Positions 7,369-15,985 are shown, counted from the first letter of the stretch. The stretch is DNA of 64,000 bases from Pseudomonadota bacterium (GCA_027487795.1 JAIYCX010000015.1:62001-126000); one strand, 5' to 3'. The notes: generated by a model from the letters alone, not told the origin. Translations and numbers: made by a program.

Positions 7369-8550
7369 ATGCCACACTTAAGAGAAAGGTTTATTTTAAA
7401 AACTATAGAAAATAAGCTAAAATTCGCACCAGTCTTTTCCCTTCAGGGGGCGAGGCAAACGGGTAAGAGTTATTTAGCAAGAGATGTAATAGCTAAGAGA
7501 GTAAAAAAATCTATTTATCTTACATTTGATCAAAAATCAGTAAGAACATTTGCAACAAAAAGACCCGATACTTTTTTAGAAAATTATGATGACTACAAAC
7601 CAATAATTATTGATGAAGCACAGAAAGTGCCGGATATTTTTGATGCTATAAAGTTTAGAGTTGATCAAAAACGAGTTTCTGGAAAGTTTTTTATTTTAGG
7701 ATCTACGGAGTTTTCCAAATTAACTAATATTAGAGAGTCTTTAACTGGACGAATGAGTAGAGCAAAGTTATACCCTTTAACAATCAGAGAGAGTTTGTCA
7801 AAAAACTCAAGCTCTAGAACCTCAAGTTTCTATCTACAAAATTCTACTGACGTAACTAGAGCAGAGTTTCTGCGTTATCTTGAAAATGGTGGAATGCCAG
7901 GAATATTTACTATTAAGAATAAAACAGAGAAAAATCTACTTTTGCAAGATTGGATATCGTTAACAGTAGATAGAGATGTTCACACATTTGAAAGAAAAAT
8001 TATTAGCTCTGAATTAATCAGAGAAATATTAGAGCAAATAGCTAAGCTAGAGCAGCCTAACTTAAATAATATTGCAAAGGCAATTAAAATTGATACTAGA
8101 AGAATACGCTCCCATCTAGAAGTACTAGAAACCTTATTTGTTATTAACTCATTACCGGCACATAAATCCGGGACAGGAAAAATATTATATTTTATACTGG
8201 ATTGTGCTCTTGCTGCTGTGCTTGGAGCTAGTTTTGAAAAAATAATGTGGACTGCTGTTTTAAATGAACTCTTAGCAAAGAGGAGTTATTTTGATAATAG
8301 TAATTACAAACTTTTTTATTATCGAAATACAAAAGGCAGCATAGTAAATTTTTTAGAAGAGAATGCTAAGGGTGATATTAGTTTACTAAAAATTATTACT
8401 GAAGAAAAATATGATGAGAGAAATCTGGAAATATTATCAGCTTACCAAAAAAAAGTAACAGGTAAGGTTAGTTTATACGCAATTGCACCGTTTGAAAGTT
8501 TAGGTAGTAAGGAACTTGTGAAAATTTATCCTTGGGAAGCTATTGCATAG
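7369..8550 (+). CDS. AAA_14/DUF4143 ATP-binding protein
   Basis: A 393-residue P-loop ATPase of the AAA_14 (PF13173) plus DUF4143 (PF13635) type. Walker A GARQTGKS is near residues 27-34 and Walker B PIIIDEAQKVP near 78-88, then GSTEFSK and LTGRMSRAKLYPLTIRE, which are characteristic of the family. A C-terminal part holds the winged-helix-like and nuclease-fold-like DUF4143 region. These proteins are widespread, mobile and of unknown cellular role. It sits alone between the two flagellin genes, each of which has its own promoter, so a flagellar function is not implied. No strong ribosome-binding site is visible before the ATG. Confidence 0.85.
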   Translation: MPHLRERFILKTIENKLKFAPVFSLQGARQTGKSYLARDVIAKRVKKSIYLTFDQKSVRTFATKRPDTFLENYDDYKPIIIDEAQKVPDIFDAIKFRVDQKRVSGKFFILGSTEFSKLTNIRESLTGRMSRAKLYPLTIRESLSKNSSSRTSSFYLQNSTDVTRAEFLRYLENGGMPGIFTIKNKTEKNLLLQDWISLTVDRDVHTFERKIISSELIREILEQIAKLEQPNLNNIAKAIKIDTRRIRSHLEVLETLFVINSLPAHKSGTGKILYFILDCALAAVLGASFEKIMWTAVLNELLAKRSYFDNSNYKLFYYRNTKGSIVNFLEENAKGDISLLKIITEEKYDERNLEILSAYQKKVTGKVSLYAIAPFESLGSKELVKIYPWEAIA

Positions 8551-8621
8551 TATGAACAAATTCCTACAGTAACCCCTTATTTTTATTGATTAAATATTAA
8601 TCAATAAATCCCTAAAACTAC

Positions 8622-8649
8622 TTAAGTTATTGTAATGATTCAACGATAA
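8622..8649 (+). promoter_or_regulatory. Sigma-28-like promoter of flagellin 2
   Basis: TTAAGTTA at 8622-8629 and AACGATAA at 8642-8649, again 12 bases apart; the same block as at 4793-4820 with a slightly better -35 match. The start codon lies about 750 bases downstream because of leader length plus an inserted element. Confidence 0.55.
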
Positions 8650-8843
8650 TATGTAGACGTAGGGGGAAGTATACTCTGCGTGAAGGAAGTTTCTGCAAGG
8701 TTTCAAGGAGTATAGAAATCTTTGTAATACGGATGTTTTATACAAGGAGATTGGCTTAGGTTAGTTTTGTTGTGGTGGTAAAAATACTAGAAGTAAAATT
8801 TTAGTTGTGCGGTGAGGATGTTTCTTGCCAAAGTTGGTTTGTA

Positions 8844-8912
8844 GTTTGAATTGCTAGTAGTTAGTAAATTCATTTTAGGTTTTTCTTTTTGGCAAATTTT
8901 TTGTCGGTTGGT
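8844..8912 (+). promoter_or_regulatory. Second copy of the invariant 69-base flagellin leader block
   Basis: Identical over 69 bases to 4976-5044. The leader on either side (for example 8656-8840 against 4827-4975) is clearly diverged, which makes this block stand out. Confidence 0.5.
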
Positions 8913-8942
8913 TAAGTGTTGTCTTTGTTTGGGGAGAAAAAG

Positions 8943-9131
8943 CAGGAAGGTTAGGAGGATAGAAGGGGGGGAGTTTAGTTTGTTTCGTTTGGAAGAAGTG
9001 GCAGCAGTGCTTAAAGCGATCAGAGACACAAACATGGCCTGCCACTCGCTCTGGAACATACCCCCTCCCTCACTTTAAGCACTGCTGCCACTTCTTCTTT
9101 TTTAATTTCTCCTATCCTCCTATCCTTCCTG
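8943..9131 (+). promoter_or_regulatory. Nested inverted repeats in the flagellin 2 leader
   Basis: The outer arms 8943-8962 and 9112-9131 (20 bp, one mismatch) correspond to the 26-bp repeat of flagellin 1 and again carry GGA motifs (8945, 8954, 8957, with another at 8970). Inside is a perfect 25-bp inverted repeat, 8992-9016 with 9073-9097, around a 56-base loop. In flagellin 1 only the right inner arm survives (5153-5177). A GGGGAGGAGG ribosome-binding site follows at 9145-9154 but is separated from the start codon by the palindromic element. Confidence 0.6.
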
Positions 9132-9154
9132 TTTTTTTTAATATGGGGAGGAGG

Positions 9155-9407
9155 TTCTGCTCCATCCCAACAACTCAAAGAGCCCTCCGCCGAGCTATGC
9201 AGAATTTATTCTGCGAAGCCCGGAGTGGTGTGGCAAAGGGGAGGGCGTCCTGCTTCGTCCACGCAAAAACGATTACGCAGGATTTGCTTACTTAGATCAG
9301 AACCTGTTCTGCTACGTCCCAACAACTCAAAAACCCCTCCACCTAACTATGCAGAATTTATTCTGCGTAGCCCGGGGTGGTGTGGCAAAGGGGAGGGCGT
9401 AGCAGAA
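9155..9407. repeat. Two GC-rich palindromic elements inserted between RBS and ATG of flagellin 2
   Basis: Copy B spans 9306-9407 with perfect 10-bp ends TTCTGCTACG / CGTAGCAGAA and a central hairpin around GCAGAATTTATTCTGC. Copy A (9155 to about 9260) has the same order but an imperfect right end. A 40-odd-base linker separates them. Compared with flagellin 1, where the ATG follows 4 bases after GGAGG, the pair interrupts the leader precisely at this point; the last base of copy B is the A of the ATG. Copy B carries GGAGG at 9392-9396, 10 bases before the ATG, which can replace the displaced site. Confidence 0.75.
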
Positions 9408-11263
9408 TGTCTAGACTAACAATTAACTCCAACATCCCGTCCCTAAACGCTCAGCGCAGTTTAGCAAATGCTACAAAGAAACTTGGCGATAGCTACACTC
9501 GTCTTTCTTCAGGCCTGCGCATTAACAAAGCCTCAGACGATGCAGCGGGGTTATCAATCTCTGAATCTCTAAAAGCTGACACACGTTTGTTTTACCAAGG
9601 AGTTCGAAACCTAAATGATGGAGTAAGTTTATTAAACATTGCAGATGGTGCTTTAAATGAATTAACTAATATCGTTACAAGATTATCCGAATTAGCAACT
9701 CAAAGCGCAAATGGAACTTTTAGTAACAAGCAAAGACTTGCACTTGATCAAGAAGCGCAGAGTTTATCAAAAGAATATAATAGAATTGCGCGTACAACAT
9801 CCTTTAATGGGCGAAATTTATTTGATGGCGATTTTGGATTATTAAGTCTAGCAGCAGGAGGTGGAAGTGAAAGCTTAATTAGTAGCGGACTTGGAGGTAG
9901 TATCGGTGATGGGACTTTTCAAGCTAGGATAAGTTACGAAACTGTAATAGCTTCGCAATCAATATTATTAGATGATTTTAATGGAGATGGGATAAAAGAT
10001 TTGGTGACAGCAGGTACAAATAGTATTGGTCTAATGATAGGTAATGGAGATGGAAGTTTTAAAACCAACAATACTTTTACAGCTTTAAATTCTGGTACTA
10101 TTGAAGCTGGTGATATTAATGGAGATGGCTTTCTTGATATTGTATCGTCTTTATCAGGATCAAATAGATCTTTTTCATTTTTTTTAGGTAACGGTAATGG
10201 GAGTTTTAAAGCTGAAGTTAGCATAAGGGGACCTAACGATGGAGGGGTCGATATCGAACTCGCTGATTTTAATAATGATGGAAAATTAGATATCTTAGAA
10301 TCCGGTACGACAGGTAATGCTACTGCGACTTTATACCTAGGTAATGGAAATGCAACATTTCAAAGAGGTAACGGTATCGGTAGTGCAGGAGGATCAAATG
10401 GTCGAAAGGTGACAGTAGGAGATTTTAATAATGACGGTATTTTGGATATTATTAATACTCAACAAAATTTTATTGATACATACATGGGTAGAGGAGATGG
10501 TACGTTTACCCGTATTAGCAGCTTTGCTGTCGCATCAAATTCAAATTTTTCAGATACTATATTATCAGACATAAACGATGATGGTATACAGGATTTAGTA
10601 TTTGCAAGTAGTGCCTCGATTGCTATAGCACTAGGTAATAATAACGGAACATTTAGAGTTGTTAATAATTTTTCTAATAGTGGAAATACTTTTGGATTAA
10701 ATATTGGTGATTTCAACGGAGATGGAAAAAAGGATATTGTAGCTTCTGCAAACGGCGGCCCTTTAAATATTCTCATAGGTAACGGTGATGGAAGTTTTTT
10801 ACAAAGAGTATCTTATGCTACCACAACTTCGCCGACTAATGCCATATTAGAAGATTTCAACAAAGATGGCGTTTTAGATTTGCTTCATGGGGATAACTTT
10901 GGTTTTATAAGTGTTTTGTTTGCAAATTCTAATAATGGTATTGGCTCTCTCCAATCATTTTCTTTAAAAACCAAAGCAGATTCTTTGGATGCTATGGATT
11001 ATTTTGAATTTTCTTTGTCAAATCTGTCTAAACAACGCGGTCAGATCGGGGCATTTCAATCTAGATTAGATGTCGCAACTAGTACGCTTCAAACTAGTTC
11101 ACTAAATTATCAAGAAGCAAATAGTAGAATAACAGATATTGACGTAGCAGAAGAATCATCACGCCTTGCTGCGACCCAAATACTACAACAATCTGCCGCA
11201 AGTATTCTAGCTCAAGCTAACCAGCAGCCAAGATTAGTTCTCTCATTGTTGGGGGATTTATGA
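9407..11263 (+). CDS. Flagellin with seven FG-GAP/VCBS beta-propeller blades (paralogue 2)
   Basis: This 618-residue paralogue of the gene at 5236 has nearly the same first ~145 and last ~90 residues but a strongly diverged centre. Its seven Ca-loop motifs start at residues 190 (DFNGDGIKD), 236 (DINGDGFLD), 287, 339, 388 (DINDDGIQD), 435 and 483, again alternating with GNGxGxF turns, so the seven-blade count is preserved. The C-terminus reads NQQPRLVLSLLGDL. The ATG at 9407 is chosen because MSRLTINSN aligns with flagellin 1; an in-frame GTG at 9377 would add ten residues read from the palindromic element. Expression may be altered by that insertion. Confidence 0.92.
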   Translation: MSRLTINSNIPSLNAQRSLANATKKLGDSYTRLSSGLRINKASDDAAGLSISESLKADTRLFYQGVRNLNDGVSLLNIADGALNELTNIVTRLSELATQSANGTFSNKQRLALDQEAQSLSKEYNRIARTTSFNGRNLFDGDFGLLSLAAGGGSESLISSGLGGSIGDGTFQARISYETVIASQSILLDDFNGDGIKDLVTAGTNSIGLMIGNGDGSFKTNNTFTALNSGTIEAGDINGDGFLDIVSSLSGSNRSFSFFLGNGNGSFKAEVSIRGPNDGGVDIELADFNNDGKLDILESGTTGNATATLYLGNGNATFQRGNGIGSAGGSNGRKVTVGDFNNDGILDIINTQQNFIDTYMGRGDGTFTRISSFAVASNSNFSDTILSDINDDGIQDLVFASSASIAIALGNNNGTFRVVNNFSNSGNTFGLNIGDFNGDGKKDIVASANGGPLNILIGNGDGSFLQRVSYATTTSPTNAILEDFNKDGVLDLLHGDNFGFISVLFANSNNGIGSLQSFSLKTKADSLDAMDYFEFSLSNLSKQRGQIGAFQSRLDVATSTLQTSSLNYQEANSRITDIDVAEESSRLAATQILQQSAASILAQANQQPRLVLSLLGDL

Positions 11264-11286
11264 TGATGGTTTTTTCCAAAATCAAA

Positions 11287-12153
11287 CTACTTCTGACACT
11301 TCTCACAATAAAAAGTACTTCTACTACCTTGTGTAATCTTTAAAATTAAACTTTCACACTTCCTGCACTTTTCACCTTCTCTACTATATACATAAAGTTC
11401 ATTCTGGTATTGCCCTGTTTCACCGTTCGAACTTTGAAAATCTGAAAAGGTTGTTCCGCCTTTTTCTATGGCTTTAGTTAGTACTTGTTTTATGTAACGA
11501 CAAACTAAGTTAGTTTCATTCTTACTTAAACTACTCCACGCTCTTTCAGGATGTATTTTTGCAAGAAATAAAATCTCAGAGGCGTAGATATTACCAATAC
11601 CAACAATTCTAGCTTGATTTAAAAGGAAGGATTTTACATTTTGTTTTATTTTAGAAGTGTTTTGATGTAGGTAAGAATTTAAGTTCTCATCAAGAGCATC
11701 AATAGAGTTAATCGCTAACTCTGGTTTTTTATCAAAATATTCCACAGTTCCAAATCTTCTAGGATCAAAGAAATAGAGTGTGCCGCCTTTGCAATTTATT
11801 AAAAACCTGACATGTTTATATTTATTATCTTGAGTGAGTCTAATAACTTTGTGTTCAAGATAAGCTTCTCCTTTTTGTATCTCGTCTATTAGTGAATGTT
11901 GTTTGGAGTTTTTTACAAATATTAGCCTACCTGTCATTCTTAGGTGAATAAGTAGGTATAAGTTATCTACTTTAATTAAAACTTGTTTCCCTAGCCTAGT
12001 AACAAGGGATATTTTTTTATTTTCTAGTGAGGATAAATGATGATTTAGTGATTTAAGTTTAGGGTCATAGATAATAATCTTATTTATGACCCTGGATTTT
12101 AAATCCTTTTGTAAGCCTCTACAGACTGTTTCTACTTCTGGTAGCTCTGGCAT
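11287..12153 (-). CDS. mutM: Formamidopyrimidine-DNA glycosylase
   Basis: A 288-residue Fpg/MutM. The mature N-terminus PELPEVE supplies the catalytic Pro and Glu, with LGKQVLIKV and HLRMTGRL near residues 53-75 and the NIYASEILF helix-two-turn-helix segment. A C-terminal zinc finger, CRKCESL...FYCEKC, is at about residues 264-286. It excises oxidised purines such as 8-oxoguanine. It is tail-to-tail with flagellin 2, with only 23 bases between stops. Confidence 0.96.
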   Translation of the reverse strand: MPELPEVETVCRGLQKDLKSRVINKIIIYDPKLKSLNHHLSSLENKKISLVTRLGKQVLIKVDNLYLLIHLRMTGRLIFVKNSKQHSLIDEIQKGEAYLEHKVIRLTQDNKYKHVRFLINCKGGTLYFFDPRRFGTVEYFDKKPELAINSIDALDENLNSYLHQNTSKIKQNVKSFLLNQARIVGIGNIYASEILFLAKIHPERAWSSLSKNETNLVCRYIKQVLTKAIEKGGTTFSDFQSSNGETGQYQNELYVYSREGEKCRKCESLILKITQGSRSTFYCEKCQK

Positions 12154-12174
12154 TTATTATACAGATATAATTTA

Positions 12175-12588
12175 CTAACAATGCTCATTGAATGCAGTCT
12201 TAAGCTTTTCAGAAATTTCTGCAGCTGAGTAACCTTCAATATCTCTTCTTTGAAGCATGAATACTACTTCGCCGTCTTTTAAAAGTGCTGCAGAAGGAGA
12301 AGATGGCGGATAGCCTAGAAAATAACTTCTTGCTTTTTCTGTTGCTTCTTTATCTTGTCCTGCAAAAACTGTTGTTACTTTTGTAGGTTTTTTGTCATTC
12401 TGAAGTGCGAGCTTAACGCCTGGTCTTGCAGCTCCTGCGGCGCACCCACAAACTGAATTCACTACTACTAGAACTGTACCTTCTTTTTTAGATAGTACTT
12501 CATCTACTTCAGACGCTGTAGTAAGCTCAGTTACTCCAAGTGAAGTAAGTTCATCTCTCATCGGTTGAACTAATGCTGGATTATACAT
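12175..12588 (-). CDS. Bacilliredoxin, BrxA/BrxB family
   Basis: A 137-residue protein with the family's active-site CGC motif in VNSVCGCAAGAARPG (about residues 44-58) and the YPPSSPSAALLKDGEVVFMLQRRDIEG region typical of YphP/YqiW. Bacilliredoxins remove bacillithiol or related thiols from proteins. Whether this organism makes bacillithiol cannot be told from the window. It lies just upstream of mutM on the same strand, 22 bp away, so an oxidative-damage pair is plausible. Confidence 0.92.
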   Translation of the reverse strand: MYNPALVQPMRDELTSLGVTELTTASEVDEVLSKKEGTVLVVVNSVCGCAAGAARPGVKLALQNDKKPTKVTTVFAGQDKEATEKARSYFLGYPPSSPSAALLKDGEVVFMLQRRDIEGYSAAEISEKLKTAFNEHC

Positions 12589-12656
12589 GTTCTCTTATTT
12601 CCTTAGTGCTGTTTAATTATTATAATTGATCGTAATATATTATTTTTCAGTTTTAA

Positions 12657-13712
12657 ATGACAGCTATACAAGTTAATAATCTAGTAAAATCCTATCGATC
12701 TCAGAATAAACGAGCAGGATTTACAGGCGCAGTTAAGGACTTAATTAGCCCTAATTATTCATCAGTTGAAGCGGTAAAGGGGATTTCCTTCTCAGTCAAG
12801 GAGGGTGAATGTGTTGGCTTTATCGGACCTAATGGTGCTGGGAAGTCTACAACGATAAAAATACTTACCGGAATATTAAAGCCAACTTCGGGTACTGTTC
12901 AAGTTATTGGATTTGATCCCTATAAGGATAGAAATGCATATTGCCAAAATATCGGTGTAGTTTTTGGTCAAAGAACACAGCTTTGGTGGGATATTGCAGT
13001 AAGAGAATCTTTTGAACTTTTAAGAAGAATTTATAAAGTTTCCCAAGACGACTTTGATAGAGTAGCTGGAAAGCTTATTAAATCATTTGAAGTTGAAGAG
13101 CTCTTATCTGTACCAGTTAGAAAACTAAGCCTTGGTCAGAGGATGAAATGCGATTTAGTCGCTAGTTTAATTCATTCACCTAAAATTTTATTTTTAGATG
13201 AGCCTACTATTGGTCTTGATACAATTGCTAAAGCTGCAATTAGGGAAATATTAAGAACTTTAAATAAAGATTGTGGTACTACTATATTGTTAACTACTCA
13301 TGATCTTCCAGAGATAGAAGAATTATGTGAGCGAATAGTAGTAATAGATACTGGAAAAGTAATTTATGACGGCTCGCTTTTAGAAGTTTCAAAATTATAT
13401 GGATCAGTAAGGACTTTAATATTAGAAATTTCTGATAGTCTTAATAAGACTGATAACGACGAAAATGAAAAAGTTAAATTTTTTAATTATCTAAAAAGAC
13501 AGCAGGGAATTATAGAAGTTAGGCCAATAATGACAGGCATATCACTAAAACTTATAGAAGTTGACTATAATAGAAATGAAATTACTACACCAAAGTTAAT
13601 TGAAACTTTTGAGAGTACATTTAATATTAAAGATATTTCTTTGAGAGATTCAAATATAGAACAGATTATTACTAGAATGTATCAACAGTCTACGAATAAT
13701 AAAAGTGTCTAA
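12657..13712 (+). CDS. ABC-2 type exporter ATP-binding protein (COG4586-like)
   Basis: A 351-residue ATPase with Walker A GPNGAGKST (about 56-64), signature LSLGQRMKCDL, Walker B KILFLDEPTIGLD and switch TTHD. The insertion between the first strands (KRAGFTGAVKDLISPNYSSVEAVKG) and the ~100-residue C-terminal tail are typical of the COG4586 subfamily, which is always paired with two distinct permeases. The next gene begins 8 bases before this stop. The exported substrate is unknown; related systems are sometimes annotated as viologen exporters. Confidence 0.9.
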   Translation: MTAIQVNNLVKSYRSQNKRAGFTGAVKDLISPNYSSVEAVKGISFSVKEGECVGFIGPNGAGKSTTIKILTGILKPTSGTVQVIGFDPYKDRNAYCQNIGVVFGQRTQLWWDIAVRESFELLRRIYKVSQDDFDRVAGKLIKSFEVEELLSVPVRKLSLGQRMKCDLVASLIHSPKILFLDEPTIGLDTIAKAAIREILRTLNKDCGTTILLTTHDLPEIEELCERIVVIDTGKVIYDGSLLEVSKLYGSVRTLILEISDSLNKTDNDENEKVKFFNYLKRQQGIIEVRPIMTGISLKLIEVDYNRNEITTPKLIETFESTFNIKDISLRDSNIEQIITRMYQQSTNNKSV

Positions 13713-14532
13713 TCTCTCTCCATATCTAGCCTCTATTCGTTTAGCATTTTTAAAAATGCTCGCGTATCGCCTTCGTTATTTTACTGGAATTATAACCTAC
13801 TTTTTGTTTGTTTCTGTTCATTACTTCATATGGCAAGCAATTTATAAGAATGGTTCTGGTTCTAATATTATAAATAATGATTTTACCATTAAAGGTTTTA
13901 ACTTCTCTGAGATGGTGACCTATGTCGCGATAGCTTGGATAGCTAGAAGTTTATATTTCTCAGATATTGATGAGGAAATAGCAGAGCATGTTCGTACAGG
14001 GCAGATTAGCACATATTTACTAAGGCCAGTTAAATTTCATTATATGATGTTAGCAGAAGCGTTTGGTGGGATGTTATTCAGATTATTCTTTTTTACTATT
14101 CCTATTTCACTTGTCTTACTGTCAGTATACCCAGTTCTTTTACCAAAAGATATTTTGGCAGGAGTTTTATTCTTTTTTTCTATCCTAGTTAGTTTTTTTA
14201 TCTTTGCTGAAATAAATTTCTTACTTGGGTTACTTTGCTTTAGATTAAAATCAGTTGAAGGACTAACTAGAGCTAAATATTTTTTTATTCAGCTATTTTC
14301 TGGATTGTTGTTGCCAATTGCATTTCTTCCAAGTTACTTAAGACAAATTTTTGAAGTACTACCGTTTAGACTTATAGCAGGTACTCCTTTAGATATATAT
14401 CTAGGGCATATTAGTGGTACTTCTTTAATATCTACTTTTCTTTTTATGCTTTTTTGGTGTTGTTTTTTATTTTTTCTAAGTGAGTACTACTGGAAAAAAG
14501 CTTTTCAGCATCTTTCTATACAAGGAGGGTAA
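13705..14532 (+). CDS. ABC-2 type permease 1 (COG4587-like)
   Basis: A 275-residue integral membrane protein with about six hydrophobic segments, starting at a GTG that overlaps the ATPase gene by 8 bp. The segment HVRTGQISTYLLRPVKFHYMML is characteristic of this permease family. It is predicted to form a heteromeric channel with the following permease. Confidence 0.88.
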   Translation: MSNLSPYLASIRLAFLKMLAYRLRYFTGIITYFLFVSVHYFIWQAIYKNGSGSNIINNDFTIKGFNFSEMVTYVAIAWIARSLYFSDIDEEIAEHVRTGQISTYLLRPVKFHYMMLAEAFGGMLFRLFFFTIPISLVLLSVYPVLLPKDILAGVLFFFSILVSFFIFAEINFLLGLLCFRLKSVEGLTRAKYFFIQLFSGLLLPIAFLPSYLRQIFEVLPFRLIAGTPLDIYLGHISGTSLISTFLFMLFWCCFLFFLSEYYWKKAFQHLSIQGG

Positions 14533-15317
14533 TGAGCATTTATTGGTATTATTTTTTACAGTTCATTCGTAGTAAAGCGGAGTATCGTTTTGATTTTCTA
14601 ATTGGAATTCTTACGCATCTGTTGATAGCATCCTTTGGTCTATTATTTGTTGTATTCTTAGTTGATGGAAAAGTGATTACGGGAATAGGGGACTGGAGTA
14701 GGGATCAGATACTTTTTATATATGGTTACTCCATGCTCCCGCTATCACTTTTTAATGCTGTATCTTCTAATTTATACCGATTTGGAGATAAATACGTAAA
14801 CGGAGGTCAGTTTGATCGGGTATTGCTTCGTCCACTTAGTACTGTAGGTCAGATTATTTTCGAGTCTTTTAATTTAGAAGCTGTAGGAACTTTTATTTTA
14901 GGAATAGTGATTATTACAAACACGGCGAGTAGTCTTCATTTGAGTTTTTCACTCTTAGATTATCTTTGGGCAATAATTAGTATTTTTAGCGGTGCTTTAA
15001 TACTAATAAGTATTTTTATTATACTAGCTGCGCTATCGTTTTTCTATGATGATAAACTTGGTATCGGTGCTCCTGTCTATAGTTTGATTACTTTTGGCAG
15101 GTATCCAGTGACGATTTTTAATAAGCCAATTCAGATAATACTTAGCTTTGTGATACCTTTTGCTTTTGTGACTTTTTATCCTGCTACTTATTTTCTAAGA
15201 AGAGAGGAATTTGCGTTTTATTGCTTCTTAACACCCGTGATAGCTTTGATTACTCTTTTGATTTCTCTTCTAGTTTGGAGAAAAGGAGTTTCTCTTTATA
15301 CTTCAAGCGGTTTTTAA
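14532..15317 (+). CDS. ABC-2 type permease 2 (COG3694/DUF990-like)
   Basis: A 261-residue integral membrane protein whose ATG shares its A with the preceding stop (TAATG), indicating translational coupling. The YVNGGQFDRVLLRPLSTVGQ segment parallels the first permease's TGQISTYLLRPV, supporting two paralogous halves of one exporter. Together, 12657-15317 form a compact three-gene operon. Confidence 0.88.
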   Translation: MSIYWYYFLQFIRSKAEYRFDFLIGILTHLLIASFGLLFVVFLVDGKVITGIGDWSRDQILFIYGYSMLPLSLFNAVSSNLYRFGDKYVNGGQFDRVLLRPLSTVGQIIFESFNLEAVGTFILGIVIITNTASSLHLSFSLLDYLWAIISIFSGALILISIFIILAALSFFYDDKLGIGAPVYSLITFGRYPVTIFNKPIQIILSFVIPFAFVTFYPATYFLRREEFAFYCFLTPVIALITLLISLLVWRKGVSLYTSSGF

Positions 15318-15334
15318 CGAGCAATAGCTCTGTA

Positions 15335-15985
15335 TTAGTGAGCACTAGCTCCTTTTGATCTAGAAGCTGGAAACATTTTTCTAACTCTATCAATTCTACC
15401 AACTAAATCAGTTCTAATTTTTTTATAAGGTACAGTTTCGTGAACATCTGTTAGTATTAGTGAAGTTAAGGCATCATCAGCTGTTCTTAAATCATCTAAT
15501 AAATTTACATAAGCATAGTGAACTTCTTCTACGTCTTTACTCGTCGAGTGAATGCCTACCTTCTTTAATCTACCACTAAGTGAGGAAACAAGACTTTCTA
15601 AGCTAATTAATTCTCTAAAGCCTTCTGGTCTCATGGTCCCTGTCAGTTTCCTTAGATCTACTTTAATTTGTGCAATTTCTTCTTCAATGCTGGATAAAGT
15701 ATCTATTAGTTTTACAGATTCTTTCTTTATCTCATGTTTCATTTGTAATTTAGATTTTTCACCAGAGAAGAATGAGTACAAAAATGATAGAAAATTATAT
15801 AAAACAAACATTCCGATAACGGAACCAACTATTACTTGTTGATAGAATTCTAGTTTGGTCAGAAATAACTCAGAGTATTCTTGTGCTAAGTATGCTACCC
15901 CTATAAGAGCTCCTAAGGCTAAAATATTTATTTTACCTGTTTCGTTCTTATCATTTACTAGTTTTCTATCTGTTCTAATTCTCAT
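15335..15985 (-). CDS. Membrane protein with coiled-coil cytosolic part, unknown function
   Basis: A 216-residue protein. Two hydrophobic segments (about 18-36 and 48-70) are followed by a charged, helix-rich region with heptad character (KKESVKLIDTLSSIEEEIAQIKVDLRKL) and a basic C-terminus. I recognise no family. It is convergent with the exporter operon. Confidence 0.6.
   Translation of the reverse strand: MRIRTDRKLVNDKNETGKINILALGALIGVAYLAQEYSELFLTKLEFYQQVIVGSVIGMFVLYNFLSFLYSFFSGEKSKLQMKHEIKKESVKLIDTLSSIEEEIAQIKVDLRKLTGTMRPEGFRELISLESLVSSLSGRLKKVGIHSTSKDVEEVHYAYVNLLDDLRTADDALTSLILTDVHETVPYKKIRTDLVGRIDRVRKMFPASRSKGASAH

Noticed and set aside
4700-9406. Invertible (phase-variable) promoter upstream of the flagellins
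   Set aside because: The inverted repeats lie downstream of the sigma-28-like promoters and no invertase is present, so inversion would not flip the promoter.
9225-9419. Small ORF across the palindromic elements, and a similar one at 41586-41774
   Set aside because: Both simply translate the palindromic elements; no independent coding support.
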